From Novosphingobium sp. B1 (GTDB lineage Bacteria > Pseudomonadota > Alphaproteobacteria > Sphingomonadales > Sphingomonadaceae): a DNA stretch of 64,000 nt. Position numbers and translations under genes: made by a program. Within the stretch, counting starts at the first letter, position 1, and every line of letters starts with the position of its first letter. The stretch covers positions 186,001 through 250,000 of the forward strand of contig NZ_FWXL01000003.1 of the NCBI RefSeq assembly GCF_900176395.1, written 5' to 3'. Below, piece after piece: positions 24,623-34,237 of this stretch. The notes under the pieces are model-generated. The model did no database searches and was not told the DNA's origin. It saw only the letters and a list, made by a program, of their open reading frames with translations.

Positions 24623-26119
24623 TTACTGATTGTTCTGGCGACCGAGGAAGCGCGGAATGTTGAGTGAGCTGCCCTCATCCCCGTCATCCTCCGACTGCGC
24701 CGCCGAACCGCGCGACAGGTTTGCCATGCGTTCGAACAGGGTGCTGCCGCCTGCCGGCTTTGCGGCAGGCGCAGGCGCAGCGGCCTGGGCGGGTGCTTCG
24801 GCACCACGGCCAAGCCGCGGCATTGCCGGTTCTGCCGCTTGTGCTGGCGGTTCGAGCGTAAAGCGCGCCGGCTCGGCCGGAGCTTCGCCACCGCCCAGCA
24901 ACAGCTCGTTGGACGAAGGTGCAGCAGGCTCTGCCTGTGATTCGGACAGATCGAGCGTGAGATCCATCGGCTCCGGCTCGGGCGCGGGAACGGTCGGCTG
25001 GACTTGCTCGGCCACAGGGGCCCACGCCTGCGGCGCAGGGGGTGCCGGCGGCGGGGTATAGACCGCAGCAGCAGGTGCCGCGCCGGGTACGGCTGGCCCG
25101 CGCGAGCTGTTGGGGAAGGACATCGGGCGCGAGGCGATCTCGGCCTGTTCCTGGCTCTGTTCGATGCCGGTGGCAACGACCGAGACACGGATCTTGCCAT
25201 CGAGGTCGGGATTGAAGGCCGAGCCCCAGATGATGTTCGCGTTCGGATCGACCAGTTCGCGGATGTGGTTGGCGGCTTCGTCGACTTCGAGCAGCTTCAT
25301 GTCGTCGCCGCCGATGATCGAGATGATCACGCCCTTGGCACCCTGCATCGACACGCCATCGAGCAGCGGATTGGCGATCGCGCGTTCGGCCGCTTCGAGA
25401 GCGCGGTTCGGGCCTTCACCCTCGCCCGTGCCCATCATGGCCTTGCCCATCTCACCCATGACCGATCGCACGTCGGCAAAGTCGAGGTTGATCAGGCCCG
25501 GCATGACCATGAGATCGGTGATCGAGCGGACGCCCTGCTGCAGCACTTCGTCGGCAAGCTGGAATGCTTCCTTGAAGGTCGTTTCCGCCTTTGCCACCAG
25601 GAACAGGTTCTGGTTGGGAATGACGATCAGCGTATCGACGTGCTTCTGCAGTTCCTCGATGCCGCTTTCGGCCGAGCGCATGCGGCGCGTGCCTTCGAAC
25701 AGGAACGGCTTGGTGACCACGCCAACCGTCAGCACGCCCTTGCGGCGCGCCGCCTCGGCGATGACCGGAGCAGCGCCGGTGCCGGTGCCGCCGCCCATGC
25801 CGGCGGCGATGAACACCATGTGCACGCCTTCGAGTGCGCGTTCGAGCTCCTCGATCGTTTCTTCAGCAGCAGCGCGGCCCACTTCTGGACGGGCACCTGC
25901 GCCGAGGCCCTGCGTGATGTCCGGCCCAAGCTGGATGCGGTTTTCCGCGATCGAATTGTTGAGCGCCTGCGCATCGGTGTTGACGACGATGAATTCGACG
26001 CCTTCGATCTGCGCGTTGATCATGTTGGCAATGGCGTTGCCGCCCGCGCCACCAACTCCGATCACCGTGATCCGGGGACGAAGCTCGTCGATTGCCGGCG
26101 GTCCGATGTTGATGCTCAT
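24623..26119 (-). CDS. ftsZ: Cell division protein FtsZ
   Basis: The tubulin-like GTPase forming the Z ring. In 498 residues one sees [14 protein letters not shown] (about 22-35), NTDAQAL, the tubulin signature [15 protein letters not shown] (about 105-119) and NxDFADVR (here [11 protein letters not shown]) completing the GTP site. The polymerising core ends near residue 320. A roughly 160-residue Pro/Ala-rich linker follows, then the C-terminal peptide IPRFLGRQ, which docks FtsA and other partners. The linker length is typical of sphingomonads and other alphaproteobacteria. It is separated from ftsA by 196 bases, so it probably has its own promoter as well as read-through. Confidence 0.97.
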   Translation of the reverse strand: MSINIGPPAIDELRPRITVIGVGGAGGNAIANMINAQIEGVEFIVVNTDAQALNNSIAENRIQLGPDITQGLGAGARPEVGRAAAEETIEELERALEGVHMVFIAAGMGGGTGTGAAPVIAEAARRKGVLTVGVVTKPFLFEGTRRMRSAESGIEELQKHVDTLIVIPNQNLFLVAKAETTFKEAFQLADEVLQQGVRSITDLMVMPGLINLDFADVRSVMGEMGKAMMGTGEGEGPNRALEAAERAIANPLLDGVSMQGAKGVIISIIGGDDMKLLEVDEAANHIRELVDPNANIIWGSAFNPDLDGKIRVSVVATGIEQSQEQAEIASRPMSFPNSSRGPAVPGAAPAAAVYTPPPAPPAPQAWAPVAEQVQPTVPAPEPEPMDLTLDLSESQAEPAAPSSNELLLGGGEAPAEPARFTLEPPAQAAEPAMPRLGRGAEAPAQAAAPAPAAKPAGGSTLFERMANLSRGSAAQSEDDGDEGSSLNIPRFLGRQNNQ

Positions 26120-26315
26120 AGTCGGTCTCCCAAGCGGGTCGCTTCAATTGCCGATGGCCCGTGGTGGCGCCTTGGCAGGATTGCAAAACTTCGCATTAAC
26201 CTGTGGCACAGGCGGCCTTGCTGAATCAAAGGGTCAACAGCCTTTTCCACAGGTTGCAATACCGAGACAGCCCATGTCTCCGACGATTTTGGGCCGGAAC
26301 GGTGGAAAACCCGGT
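26120..26315 (-). promoter_or_regulatory. ftsA-ftsZ intergenic region, probable ftsZ promoter
   Basis: These 196 bases are the only long gap in the dcw cluster. They contain a GANTC site (GAATC, 26223-26227), the CcrM methylation target of alphaproteobacteria, and one TTAA half-site (in CGCATTAACC near 26190). They also hold two TTCCACAGG/CCTGTGG-like elements around 26200 and 26245. GANTC methylation affects the ftsZ promoter in Caulobacter; whether it does here is not shown. No -35/-10 pair is convincing. Confidence 0.4.
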
Positions 26316-27596
26316 TCAGAAGTAATCCTTCACTGCGCGCACCAGCCGACTCAGCAACTGCTTGCCCGAATAGGCGGTTGTCGGGCTATAGGCGGGGCCC
26401 ACCGCGCGTATGTCGACCGGATCGGCTGCGGCAAACAGCACGAGGCCGACAAGCGTCGAGGAACTAGGCGTTGCGTGGCCGGGCGGAAGGCCCAACATTG
26501 TCGGCGGCGAACCGATGCGGACCGGACGCCCGAGCGCAGCTTGTGCATAGTCGGCAAGGCCCGGCAATTGCGCGCCACCGCCGGTGAGCACGACCTGCTG
26601 GCCGGTCTGCCCTACGAAGCCCAGCGCTTTCAGCGCCTTGCCCACCTCTTCTGTAAAGAAGCCAAGCTGCTGCGTTATCACCGATATCAGTTCAGCCCGG
26701 GGAATGCGGTTCTTGTCGTCGGCATGGCGGGCGACAGGGCCACCTTCGGGATCGCCAGGCGCGTTGACCGGGATCATCTCGCGGTGATCGGCCGGGCTGG
26801 CGATGGCAGAGCCGGACATGCACTTGAGCCGTTCGGCCTGATAGCGACGGATGCCGAAGGCCGAGGCGATGGCGTCGGTAATGTCGCCCGAGCCATACTG
26901 GATCACCTGCATCCCGAGCAGCATGCCCGCAGCATAGACGGACACAGTCGTCACCTCTGCGCCGAATTCAACCAGCGCGACGCCCAGTTCGCGCTCTTCG
27001 GGCGTGAGACAGGCATGGCCTGACGCAACCGGCGAGCCCACCACAGCCTCGACATCGAGATGCGCATTCTGAACCGCCTCGCGCAAGTTGCGAACGGGCG
27101 CGCCATCGGCCAGCATCACGTGGATGTCGACGGCAAGGCGTTCGGCATGGAGGCCCTTGGGGTTGGGCACGCCGTGTGCGCCATCAAGCGTGTAGTGTGC
27201 AGGCTGCGCGTGGAGCACGGTGCGGCCATCAGGCTGGATCACCTCGCGCCCGGCCACGAGCAGATGCTCGATATCGTCCTGTTCGATGCGGCGACCACCG
27301 ACTTCGACCTCGACCCGCGCCGTCGTGCTGGCAAGACCTGCACCGGAACAGCCGATCCACACCTTCTGGATGCCGATGTTGGCCATCTTCTCGGCCCGCT
27401 CGATGGCATCGCGCACCGAATGCGTGGCAGCCTGCATGTCCGTGACATAGCCGCGCTTGATGCCCTGCGAGGCGCGATGGCCGGAACCGAGCACAACCAT
27501 CTCGCCGGTTTCCGAAAGGCCGGCAATCATCGCCGACACGCGGAAGGACCCGATGTTTACAGCAGCAAAGACCTTGGTGATGCGGGGGGTGGCCAT
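26316..27596 (-). CDS. ftsA: Cell division protein FtsA (variant actin-type ATP motifs)
   Basis: FtsA tethers FtsZ to the membrane and recruits the late divisome. The 426-residue protein has the FtsA layout: domain 1A, inserted domain 1C (about 83-160), domain 2 with LTGGGAQLPGLADYA near 340, and a C-terminal amphipathic membrane helix LLSRLVRAVKDYF. The actin-type phosphate motifs differ from the family norm. Phosphate 1 reads AAVNIGSFRV (Asn14 where most have Asp), and phosphate 2 reads VEFGAEVTTVSVY (209-221) where most have VDLGGGTT-like sequence. ATP binding may be altered. It begins 9 bases after the ftsQ stop. Confidence 0.94.
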   Translation of the reverse strand: MATPRITKVFAAVNIGSFRVSAMIAGLSETGEMVVLGSGHRASQGIKRGYVTDMQAATHSVRDAIERAEKMANIGIQKVWIGCSGAGLASTTARVEVEVGGRRIEQDDIEHLLVAGREVIQPDGRTVLHAQPAHYTLDGAHGVPNPKGLHAERLAVDIHVMLADGAPVRNLREAVQNAHLDVEAVVGSPVASGHACLTPEERELGVALVEFGAEVTTVSVYAAGMLLGMQVIQYGSGDITDAIASAFGIRRYQAERLKCMSGSAIASPADHREMIPVNAPGDPEGGPVARHADDKNRIPRAELISVITQQLGFFTEEVGKALKALGFVGQTGQQVVLTGGGAQLPGLADYAQAALGRPVRIGSPPTMLGLPPGHATPSSSTLVGLVLFAAADPVDIRAVGPAYSPTTAYSGKQLLSRLVRAVKDYF

Positions 27597-27605
27597 GCTG
27601 CGCGC

Positions 27606-28571
27606 TCAGCCCTCGTCGCTCTTGGCGGCCGCGGCGATGCGCTTGGCCTTGGCCTTGGCTTCTGCCTCGGCGCGCTTTTCTGCGGCGACCTCGTCGGCAT
27701 GGCCGGGCACGCGCATGTAGATGCGATCGGGGGCGCGCATGTCAAACGCGGCCACCTTGCCGCCGAGCAGACGGTTGACGCCGTCCATGCGCGCAAAGCT
27801 GAGCAGCGCGCCGGCGGACTTCTCGTCACCCTCTGGCAGGGCCAGCACCTGCCCGGTCTTGAACGTGAGGTTCCAACGCCGGTTACCGACCCATTCGGCT
27901 TCGGACACCTGCGGCTTCAAGGCCGGCGCGGCATCGAGCAGCCGGGTCAGGTCCTGCACCCGCTGACCAACGCCAAGGCCGGAAATGACCAGCATGCCCT
28001 TGGCCTTGGGAGCGCTGACCGTCTCGAGCTCGACGCCGGTGTCGTCCACCAGCACCAGCCTGTCGGGCTTGCGCAGCACGGCGTGAGGATTGCGCTCGAC
28101 GATGTCGATCACCAACGTGTCGGGCAGCTTGCGCGAGACGCGGGCATCCTTGACCCAGGGCAACTGGTTCAATTCATCGCGCAGCGAGGCAAGATCGAGC
28201 GACGTCATCGCGCGGTCGCTCTGTCCGAGAATGCGTTCATAGATGCGCTGCTCGTTCATGCGGTTGACGCCCCGCACTTCGAGATGGCTGACCTTGAACC
28301 CGGCATCCGACGCAATCAGTGCGGCCTGTTCGGTGGCGAGCGCGGGTATCCCGGCCATGGAGGCCACGGTCCACACCAGCACCGCCGCCACCGCCAGGAT
28401 AAGCGCCATGACGATTTTGTGCAGCGTGTCCTCGCTGAACGGCAACCAGTGCATGACGGTATCGAGCAGAGTGCCTGTCTGCTGGCGCGCAGTATGGACC
28501 TTGCGCTGCGTCGTGCGCGCAGCCGCTGCTCGCCGCACCCCCTTCCCGCCCCGCTTGATCGTCTGCGCCAT
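27606..28571 (-). CDS. ftsQ: Cell division protein FtsQ
   Basis: FtsQ is a bitopic scaffold of the FtsQBL divisome complex. The 321-residue protein has a basic cytoplasmic N-terminus (KRGGKGVRRAAAARTTQRKV) and a membrane segment at about 53-75 (IVMALILAVAAVLVWTVASM). A periplasmic POTRA domain follows (FKVSHLEVRGVNRMNEQRIYE, about 90-160). The FtsQ domain has LPWVKDARVSRKLPDTLVIDI and VLVDDTGVELET. The last 40 residues are Lys/Ala-rich (AEKRAEAEAKAKAKRIAAA), an unusual charged tail. It lies 3 bases after ddl and 9 bases before ftsA. Confidence 0.93.
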   Translation of the reverse strand: MAQTIKRGGKGVRRAAAARTTQRKVHTARQQTGTLLDTVMHWLPFSEDTLHKIVMALILAVAAVLVWTVASMAGIPALATEQAALIASDAGFKVSHLEVRGVNRMNEQRIYERILGQSDRAMTSLDLASLRDELNQLPWVKDARVSRKLPDTLVIDIVERNPHAVLRKPDRLVLVDDTGVELETVSAPKAKGMLVISGLGVGQRVQDLTRLLDAAPALKPQVSEAEWVGNRRWNLTFKTGQVLALPEGDEKSAGALLSFARMDGVNRLLGGKVAAFDMRAPDRIYMRVPGHADEVAAEKRAEAEAKAKAKRIAAAAKSDEG

Positions 28572-28574
28572 GGT

Positions 28575-29528
28575 TCAGGCCTTCCCCGTTGCCTTGCCGA
28601 AGTCTTTCAGGGCCTCGGCAATGATTGCCTCGACCAGATCGGGATAATCCATTCCCAGCGACTTGGCCTGCTCGGGCACGAGGCTGAGCGGCGTCATGCC
28701 AGGCTGGGTGTTCACTTCCAGCAGGAACAGCCCCTCGACGCCCTGCTCGTCATCCCAGCGGAAGTCCGAGCGGCTCGTCCCCTTGCAGCCCAGCAGCTGG
28801 TGCGCGCGCAGGGCGATCTGCTTGCAGGCTTCGGTGATGTCGTCGGGGATGTCGGCCGGACAGATGTGGTCGGTCATGCCATCGGTATACTTGGCATCGA
28901 AATCGTAGAAGCCGGATTTGGGCCGCAGTTCGGTCACCAGCAATGCGCGGTCGCCGATCACGGCGGTTGTCAGCTCGCGGCCACGGATGAAGGGTTCGGC
29001 AAGGAGTTCGTCGAACTCCTGCCAGGGACCGCGCGATTCCGCGCTGATCGGATTGCCGTAGTTACCGTCCGCCGTGACGATGGCGACGCCGACCGATGAC
29101 CCTTCGTTTACGGGCTTGAGCACATAGGGACGCGGCAGCGGGTCTCCCTTGTAGAGCTCTTCGGTGCGCACAATGCGTCCGCCCGGCATAGGAATGCCGT
29201 GCGGCACCAGCGCCTGCTTGGTCAGTTCCTTGTCGATCGCGATGACCGATGTGGCGAGGCCCGAGTGGGTATACGTCAGGCCCATGATGTCCATCAGGCC
29301 CTGGATCGAACCATCCTCGCCCGGCGTTCCATGCAGCGCGTTGAACACGACATCGGGCTTTGCTTCGGCAAGGCGCAGCGCAACCTCCCGGTCCATGTCG
29401 ATGCGGGTGACCTTGTGCCCCTTGGACTCAAGCGCCTTGGCCACGCCCTCGCCGGACATGAGCGACACGGGCCGTTCGCTGGACCATCCGCCCATCAGCA
29501 CCGCAACGTGGAGTTTGGGGAGAGTCAC
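28575..29528 (-). CDS. ddl: D-alanine--D-alanine ligase
   Basis: Ddl joins two D-alanines for the UDP-MurNAc pentapeptide. The 317-residue protein has HVAVLMGGWSSERPVSLMSG at the N-terminus, LHGTPGEDGSIQGLMDIMG, KPVNEGSSVGV (ATP grasp), and SDFRWDDEQG followed by LLEVNTQPGMTPLSLVPEQA. I set the start at the GTG 29528, whose GTGA overlaps the murB stop like the other junctions in this cluster; an in-frame ATG at 29555 would add nine residues. The final helix LVEAIIAEALKDFG is normal. The enzyme is cytoplasmic and ATP-dependent. Confidence 0.95.
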   Translation of the reverse strand: MTLPKLHVAVLMGGWSSERPVSLMSGEGVAKALESKGHKVTRIDMDREVALRLAEAKPDVVFNALHGTPGEDGSIQGLMDIMGLTYTHSGLATSVIAIDKELTKQALVPHGIPMPGGRIVRTEELYKGDPLPRPYVLKPVNEGSSVGVAIVTADGNYGNPISAESRGPWQEFDELLAEPFIRGRELTTAVIGDRALLVTELRPKSGFYDFDAKYTDGMTDHICPADIPDDITEACKQIALRAHQLLGCKGTSRSDFRWDDEQGVEGLFLLEVNTQPGMTPLSLVPEQAKSLGMDYPDLVEAIIAEALKDFGKATGKA

Positions 29529-30418
29529 AGTCTGCCAATCCTCTTGATTTCCCATTCGAGCTCGACGCCCGACATGTCTTTCACACGCTTGCGCACTTCC
29601 TCGCCCAGAGCCTCGAGCTCGGCGCTGGTCGCCTCGCCGGTGTTGATCAGGAAGTTGGTGTGCTTTTCACTCACCTGGGCGCCGCCAATGGCCAGGCCAC
29701 GGCATCCGGCCTTGTCGACAAGTTCCCACGCCTTGCCGCCATCGGGGTTCTTGAAGGTGGAACCGCCGGTCTTCGAGCGCAGCGGCTGCGAGGCCTCGCG
29801 CGCGGCGCTGATGCGGTCCATCTCGGCCTGGATCGCGTCCGGTTCGCCAGCATGGCCGCGGAAGCGGGCGGCAACGACGATGGAACCGTCGGTCAGGTCA
29901 GAGTGGCGGTAGGTGTAGCCGAGCTCGGACAACGGCAGGGTGACGATCTCGCCCGAGCGGATCACCACGTCGCAATCAACGAGCACGTCCTTGACCTCAC
30001 GGCCATAAGCCCCGCCGTTCATGCGCACGAAACCGCCGACCGTCCCGGGGATGGAACGCAGGAATTCGAGGCCGGCGATGCCGTTGTCGCGCGCGGTCGA
30101 GGAGACGAGAATGCCGCTGGCACCGCCGCCGCATTCGAGCGTGACTTCATCCACGTTCTCGACCTTGGCGAAGGGCTTGCCGAGCCGGACGACGACGCCG
30201 GGTACGCCGCCATCACGCACGATCAGGTTCGAACCGAGGCCAAGCGCCATGACCGGCACATCGGGCGCGAGCCCTGCGAGGAAATCCTGCAGGTCGGCAA
30301 CGTCCCTGGGCTCGAACAACCAGTCGGCCGTGCCGCCGGACTTGAACCAGACCAGCGGCGCGAGCGGGGCGTTATGCGTAAGCTTGCCGCGCACCGAAGG
30401 CAGCGAAAGCGTGGTCAC
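29525..30418 (-). CDS. murB: UDP-N-acetylenolpyruvoylglucosamine reductase
   Basis: MurB reduces UDP-GlcNAc-enolpyruvate to UDP-MurNAc using NADPH and bound FAD. The 297-residue, type IIa-like protein has the FAD-domain motifs [20 protein letters not shown] and [27 protein letters not shown]. The substrate domain contains [19 protein letters not shown], the catalytic serine region [13 protein letters not shown] (Ser of GGSTFKNP), and [14 protein letters not shown]. The ATG overlaps the murC stop as ATGA, so both enzymes of adjacent steps are co-translated. Confidence 0.96.
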   Translation of the reverse strand: MTTLSLPSVRGKLTHNAPLAPLVWFKSGGTADWLFEPRDVADLQDFLAGLAPDVPVMALGLGSNLIVRDGGVPGVVVRLGKPFAKVENVDEVTLECGGGASGILVSSTARDNGIAGLEFLRSIPGTVGGFVRMNGGAYGREVKDVLVDCDVVIRSGEIVTLPLSELGYTYRHSDLTDGSIVVAARFRGHAGEPDAIQAEMDRISAAREASQPLRSKTGGSTFKNPDGGKAWELVDKAGCRGLAIGGAQVSEKHTNFLINTGEATSAELEALGEEVRKRVKDMSGVELEWEIKRIGRL

Positions 30419-31842
30419 CCCTGCCCCCTTTCGCGCCCGATCGCATCAGCAAGGCCAGCGGCCCACTTGGTGATGTCGCCCGCGCCGAGGCAGACGACCA
30501 TGTCACCGGGCTGTGCCGTAGCGGCGAGTTCCTTGGCCAGAGCGTCCGCCCCTGCCGTCAGGTGCGCGCTGCGATGGCCGCGCGCCTTGATGCCTTCGAC
30601 CATCGCGGCGCTGTCCACGCCCTCGATCGGCTGTTCGCCTGCGGGATAGACCGGCGCGGCATAGACCACATCGGCATCGTTGAACGCGCCCTGGAAATCT
30701 TCCATGTGATCGCGAAGACGGGTGAAGCGGTGCGGCTGGACGACGGCGATGACCCGGCCCCCCTGACCTTCTGTGGGCACGCCTTCGCGTGCGGCAGCGA
30801 GGACGGCGCGGATTTCGACCGGGTGGTGGCCATAGTCGTCGATGATCGATACGCCATCGACTTCGCCAACCTTGGTGAAGCGGCGCTTGACCCCGCCGAA
30901 CTTGCCGAAGCCGGTGCGGATCAGGTCCTCGGAAACGCCCATTTCCACTGCGACTGCCACGGCCGCGAGCGCGTTCTGCACGTTGTGGCGGCCCGGCATC
31001 GGCAGTTCGATGCCCTCGATGCGGCGGAACGAGCCATCGCGCTGGCGCAGCACGGCGGTAAAGCGATTGCCACCTGGGATCGGCGTAACATTCTCGCCAC
31101 GCACGTCGGCCTGGGCGGAGAAGCCGTAGGTCACCACGCGGCGGTCACGGACCTTGGGGATGATCGCCTGCACTTCGGGGTGGTCGATGCACAGCATCGC
31201 CGCGCCATAGAAGGGCACGTTCTCGATGAACTCGACGAAGGCCGACTTCACCCGTTCGAAGCTGCCGTAGTGATCGAGGTGCTCGGGATCGATGTTGGTG
31301 ACAACCGCCAGCGTACCATCCAGCCGCAGGAACGAGCCGTCGCTTTCGTCAGCTTCGACAACCATCCATTCGCTGTCACCAAGACGCGCGTTGGAGCCGT
31401 AGGAATTGATGATGCCGCCGTTGATCACGGTCGGGTCAATCCCGCCGGCATCGAGCAGGCAGGCGACCATCGAGGTCGTCGTGGTCTTGCCGTGGGTACC
31501 GGCGACGGCGACCGTGCTCTTGAGCCGCATGAGTTCGGCAAGCATCTCGGCCCGGCGCACCACGGGAATGCGATTCTCGAGCGCGGCGACGACTTCGGGA
31601 TTGTTGCGCTTCACGGCGGTCGAGGTGACGACGACCGCCACGCCATCGACGTTCTCGGACTTCTGCCCGATCATCACCTTGATCCCGCGCGAGCGCAGGC
31701 CATCGACGACATAGCTCTCCGCCATGTCGGAGCCCTGCACCGAATAGCCCATGTTGTGCATGACTTCGGCAATGCCCGACATGCCGATGCCGCCGATGCC
31801 GACGAAGTGGATCGTGCCGATTTCGGTGCCGACGCCCTTCAT
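30415..31842 (-). CDS. murC: UDP-N-acetylmuramate--L-alanine ligase
   Basis: MurC adds L-alanine to UDP-MurNAc. The 475-residue protein has the N-terminal UDP-binding motif [20 protein letters not shown], the ATP loop [20 protein letters not shown], the central [13 protein letters not shown] and [14 protein letters not shown], and the C-terminal [14 protein letters not shown] and [17 protein letters not shown]. The start at 31842 overlaps the murG stop as ATGA. The frame is open 44 codons further upstream, but that part lies inside murG and is not MurC-like. Confidence 0.96.
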   Translation of the reverse strand: MKGVGTEIGTIHFVGIGGIGMSGIAEVMHNMGYSVQGSDMAESYVVDGLRSRGIKVMIGQKSENVDGVAVVVTSTAVKRNNPEVVAALENRIPVVRRAEMLAELMRLKSTVAVAGTHGKTTTTSMVACLLDAGGIDPTVINGGIINSYGSNARLGDSEWMVVEADESDGSFLRLDGTLAVVTNIDPEHLDHYGSFERVKSAFVEFIENVPFYGAAMLCIDHPEVQAIIPKVRDRRVVTYGFSAQADVRGENVTPIPGGNRFTAVLRQRDGSFRRIEGIELPMPGRHNVQNALAAVAVAVEMGVSEDLIRTGFGKFGGVKRRFTKVGEVDGVSIIDDYGHHPVEIRAVLAAAREGVPTEGQGGRVIAVVQPHRFTRLRDHMEDFQGAFNDADVVYAAPVYPAGEQPIEGVDSAAMVEGIKARGHRSAHLTAGADALAKELAATAQPGDMVVCLGAGDITKWAAGLADAIGRERGQG

Positions 31843-33005
31843 GCCAGTTGCTCCTGCCCTGCCGGAGCGGCGCTGCGCGTGTCGACGCGGATCACGTCCA
31901 TGATCGGTTCTCCGCCGAAGCTTTCGACGAGATCGGCAAGATCGCTCACGGCGTTGGGCAGGCCGCAATTCCACGCGGCGTGCGCGGCATTGGCAAGGGT
32001 ATGCGGGTGCTGGGCCATAGCCTGAATCTGTTTCGCCAGTTCCTTGGGGGTGAATCCGGTCTGCCGGATCGCGCGAGCGCCCCCGGCGGCGACCATTTCG
32101 CGCGTGTTGGCAGCCTGATGGTCGTCCGTTGCGATTGGCAGCGGCACGAGAATGGCGGGCCGTCCGACAGCCGTCAGTTCGGCAATGGTCGACGCGCCGG
32201 CCCGTCCGATGAACAAGTGTGCGCCGGCAAGGCGAGACTGCATGTCTTCGAAGTAGGTGCCAAGTTCGGCCGGGATTTCGTGTGCGGCATAGCGGGCGCG
32301 AACCACTTCAAGGTCTTCGGCGCGGCATTGCTGCGTTACCTGCAGGCGATGACGCAACGCTGGCGGCAACATGGCCAGGCCATCGGGCACGACCTCAGAC
32401 AGGATAGAAGCGCCTTGACTGCCGCCAGTCACCAGCACGCGGAACAGGCTGTCCTCGGTGAACTCGGGGAACGGCTCGCCGCGCAGGGCCAGCACTTCGG
32501 GGCGCACCGGATTGCCGACACGGTGGACCTTGCCCCACAGCTTCGAATCGAGCCGGTCGACCTCGCCATAGGCGGTGGCGATGGCGTTGACCCGGCTGGC
32601 AAGGAAGCGGTTCACCCGGCCCAGCACGGCGTTTTGTTCGTGGATAACGGTCGGGATCTTGGCCGCGTTTGCCGCCAGTAGCGCCGGAAGGGCAGGATAG
32701 CCGCCAAATCCGATCACGCAGGAAGGCTGGAAGCTTTCGAACAGGCGCAGCGCCATCGAGCGGCCCTGCCAGATTGCACGAAGCCCCTTGAACAGCGCCA
32801 CCGGATTCTTGGCCAGCCGTCCCGCCGGAAGCACGTGCGCAGGCATGAATTCGGGCTTACCCGGAATCTTCGCGCCACGTTCATCCGTGACGAGCGCGAC
32901 GTGATGACCGCGCCGGTCGAGTTCCACCGCCAGCGCAAAAGCGGGAATAAGATGTCCTCCCGTGCCGCCTGCAGCGAGCACGTAGTGCCTCGAAACACTG
33001 GTCAT
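31839..33005 (-). CDS. murG: Undecaprenyl-PP-MurNAc-pentapeptide GlcNAc transferase
   Basis: MurG makes lipid II from lipid I on the cytoplasmic face of the membrane. The 388-residue protein shows the glycine-rich loop [16 protein letters not shown] (about 11-26), [15 protein letters not shown] and [12 protein letters not shown]. The C-terminal donor site has [12 protein letters not shown] and [20 protein letters not shown] with [19 protein letters not shown]. The ATG at 33005 overlaps the ftsW stop as ATGA. An open frame continues 95 codons upstream inside ftsW but carries no MurG sequence. It is slightly longer at the C-terminus (GQEQLA) than E. coli MurG. Confidence 0.96.
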   Translation of the reverse strand: MTSVSRHYVLAAGGTGGHLIPAFALAVELDRRGHHVALVTDERGAKIPGKPEFMPAHVLPAGRLAKNPVALFKGLRAIWQGRSMALRLFESFQPSCVIGFGGYPALPALLAANAAKIPTVIHEQNAVLGRVNRFLASRVNAIATAYGEVDRLDSKLWGKVHRVGNPVRPEVLALRGEPFPEFTEDSLFRVLVTGGSQGASILSEVVPDGLAMLPPALRHRLQVTQQCRAEDLEVVRARYAAHEIPAELGTYFEDMQSRLAGAHLFIGRAGASTIAELTAVGRPAILVPLPIATDDHQAANTREMVAAGGARAIRQTGFTPKELAKQIQAMAQHPHTLANAAHAAWNCGLPNAVSDLADLVESFGGEPIMDVIRVDTRSAAPAGQEQLA

Positions 33006-34237
33006 TTGCGCACCAGATCCGAAACGTCGAACTTCTCGCGCGAGAGGTAGGGGTTGCGCCGCGTGATGGCGAGCAGCAGCCCGACGCCCATGAGCAGCGC
33101 GATGGTGGACGATCCGCCGTAGCTGATCAGCGGCAAGGTCATGCCTTTCGAAGGAAACAGTTGCAGGTTCACAAGTATGTTGATGAACGCCTGCCCCACC
33201 AGCTGCGCGGTCAGCCCTGCTGCAGCAAGGATGGTGAACAGGTCGTCCTCGTCGAGCAGGCGCATCAGCACGCGCAGCGCAATCGCGCAATAGATCAGCA
33301 CGATCACGGCGCAGGCGATCAGCCCGAATTCCTCACCGACCACCGAAAAGATGTAGTCTGTATGCGCTTCTGGCAGCGCGTTCTTGCGGCTGCCGAGCCA
33401 AAGACCTGTCCCGCTCCACCCCCCGTTTGTCAGCGTGCGCATGGCAAGATCGACCTGGTCGAACTCACTACCGCCCGAGAGGAAGTTGTCGATGCGGTGG
33501 GTGGCGTTGGGATAGAGAAAGTACGCTGCGATCACCAGCACCACGAGGCCGCCAAGCGCCCCCATGATCTTGTTCACAGAAAGGCCTGACAGCAACACCA
33601 GCACGAACCACACACCGGCAAAGAGCATGGTCGATCCGAAGTCCGGCTGGGCCATCAGCAGCGCCGCGACAAGCCCCATGATCGCAATGGAAATCGGGAT
33701 CACCGGAATGTTCGGATCGCGCACGCGCCACGAGAGGATCCATGCAAGCGCAATGGCAAAGCCGGGCTTGAGGAATTCGGAAGGCTGCAGGCTAAAGCCG
33801 ATCCACAGCCAGCGCTTGGCACCCTTCACCTCGCTGCCGACCAGCGGCACGAGGACAAGCGCCATCACCATTGCGGCGGCAAGCAGGATCGCACCCCGGC
33901 GCGCCGCCTCCTTGGGCATGACCGATGCAAAGAACATCGCCACCATGCCGACCGCCACCCAGCGCAGGTGGATCCAGAAGAAGTAGAGATCGCCCAATGC
34001 CTTCTGGCTCGTCGACAGACGGTGCGCCGACGCCGGCGAGGCCGCAGCAACGGCGACGCAGCCGATCGTGACCAGCGAGAGAATCAGGGTAAGCAGGACG
34101 CGGTCAATCTCGCGCCACCAGATCAGCAGTTCACTGCGGCGGCTGCGGCGAAAGCGCGCGCCATGCCCGACAACACGCACCCCGCCATCGGGCGTCGTGG
34201 TGGTAACCAGGCGGGTCGGCGTAGGGGCAGTGCTCAT
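33002..34237 (-). CDS. ftsW: SEDS family peptidoglycan polymerase FtsW
   Basis: FtsW polymerises lipid II at the septum with FtsI. The 411-residue protein has a 40-residue basic cytoplasmic N-terminus and ten hydrophobic segments. SEDS signatures are KGAKRWLWIGFSLQPSEFLKPG, AQPDFGSTMLFAGVWF, the essential aspartate in that block, and the end VNLQLFPSKGMTLPLISYGG, followed by STIALLMGVGLLLAITRRNPY. It sits between murD and murG with 4-base overlaps on both sides. Confidence 0.96.
   Translation of the reverse strand: MSTAPTPTRLVTTTTPDGGVRVVGHGARFRRSRRSELLIWWREIDRVLLTLILSLVTIGCVAVAAASPASAHRLSTSQKALGDLYFFWIHLRWVAVGMVAMFFASVMPKEAARRGAILLAAAMVMALVLVPLVGSEVKGAKRWLWIGFSLQPSEFLKPGFAIALAWILSWRVRDPNIPVIPISIAIMGLVAALLMAQPDFGSTMLFAGVWFVLVLLSGLSVNKIMGALGGLVVLVIAAYFLYPNATHRIDNFLSGGSEFDQVDLAMRTLTNGGWSGTGLWLGSRKNALPEAHTDYIFSVVGEEFGLIACAVIVLIYCAIALRVLMRLLDEDDLFTILAAAGLTAQLVGQAFINILVNLQLFPSKGMTLPLISYGGSSTIALLMGVGLLLAITRRNPYLSREKFDVSDLVRK

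Noticed and set aside
33006..33290. N-terminal extension of murG by 95 codons
   Set aside because: The extra sequence is inside ftsW, Arg/His/Ala-rich and unlike MurG; the ATGA overlap at 33005 gives the family N-terminus.
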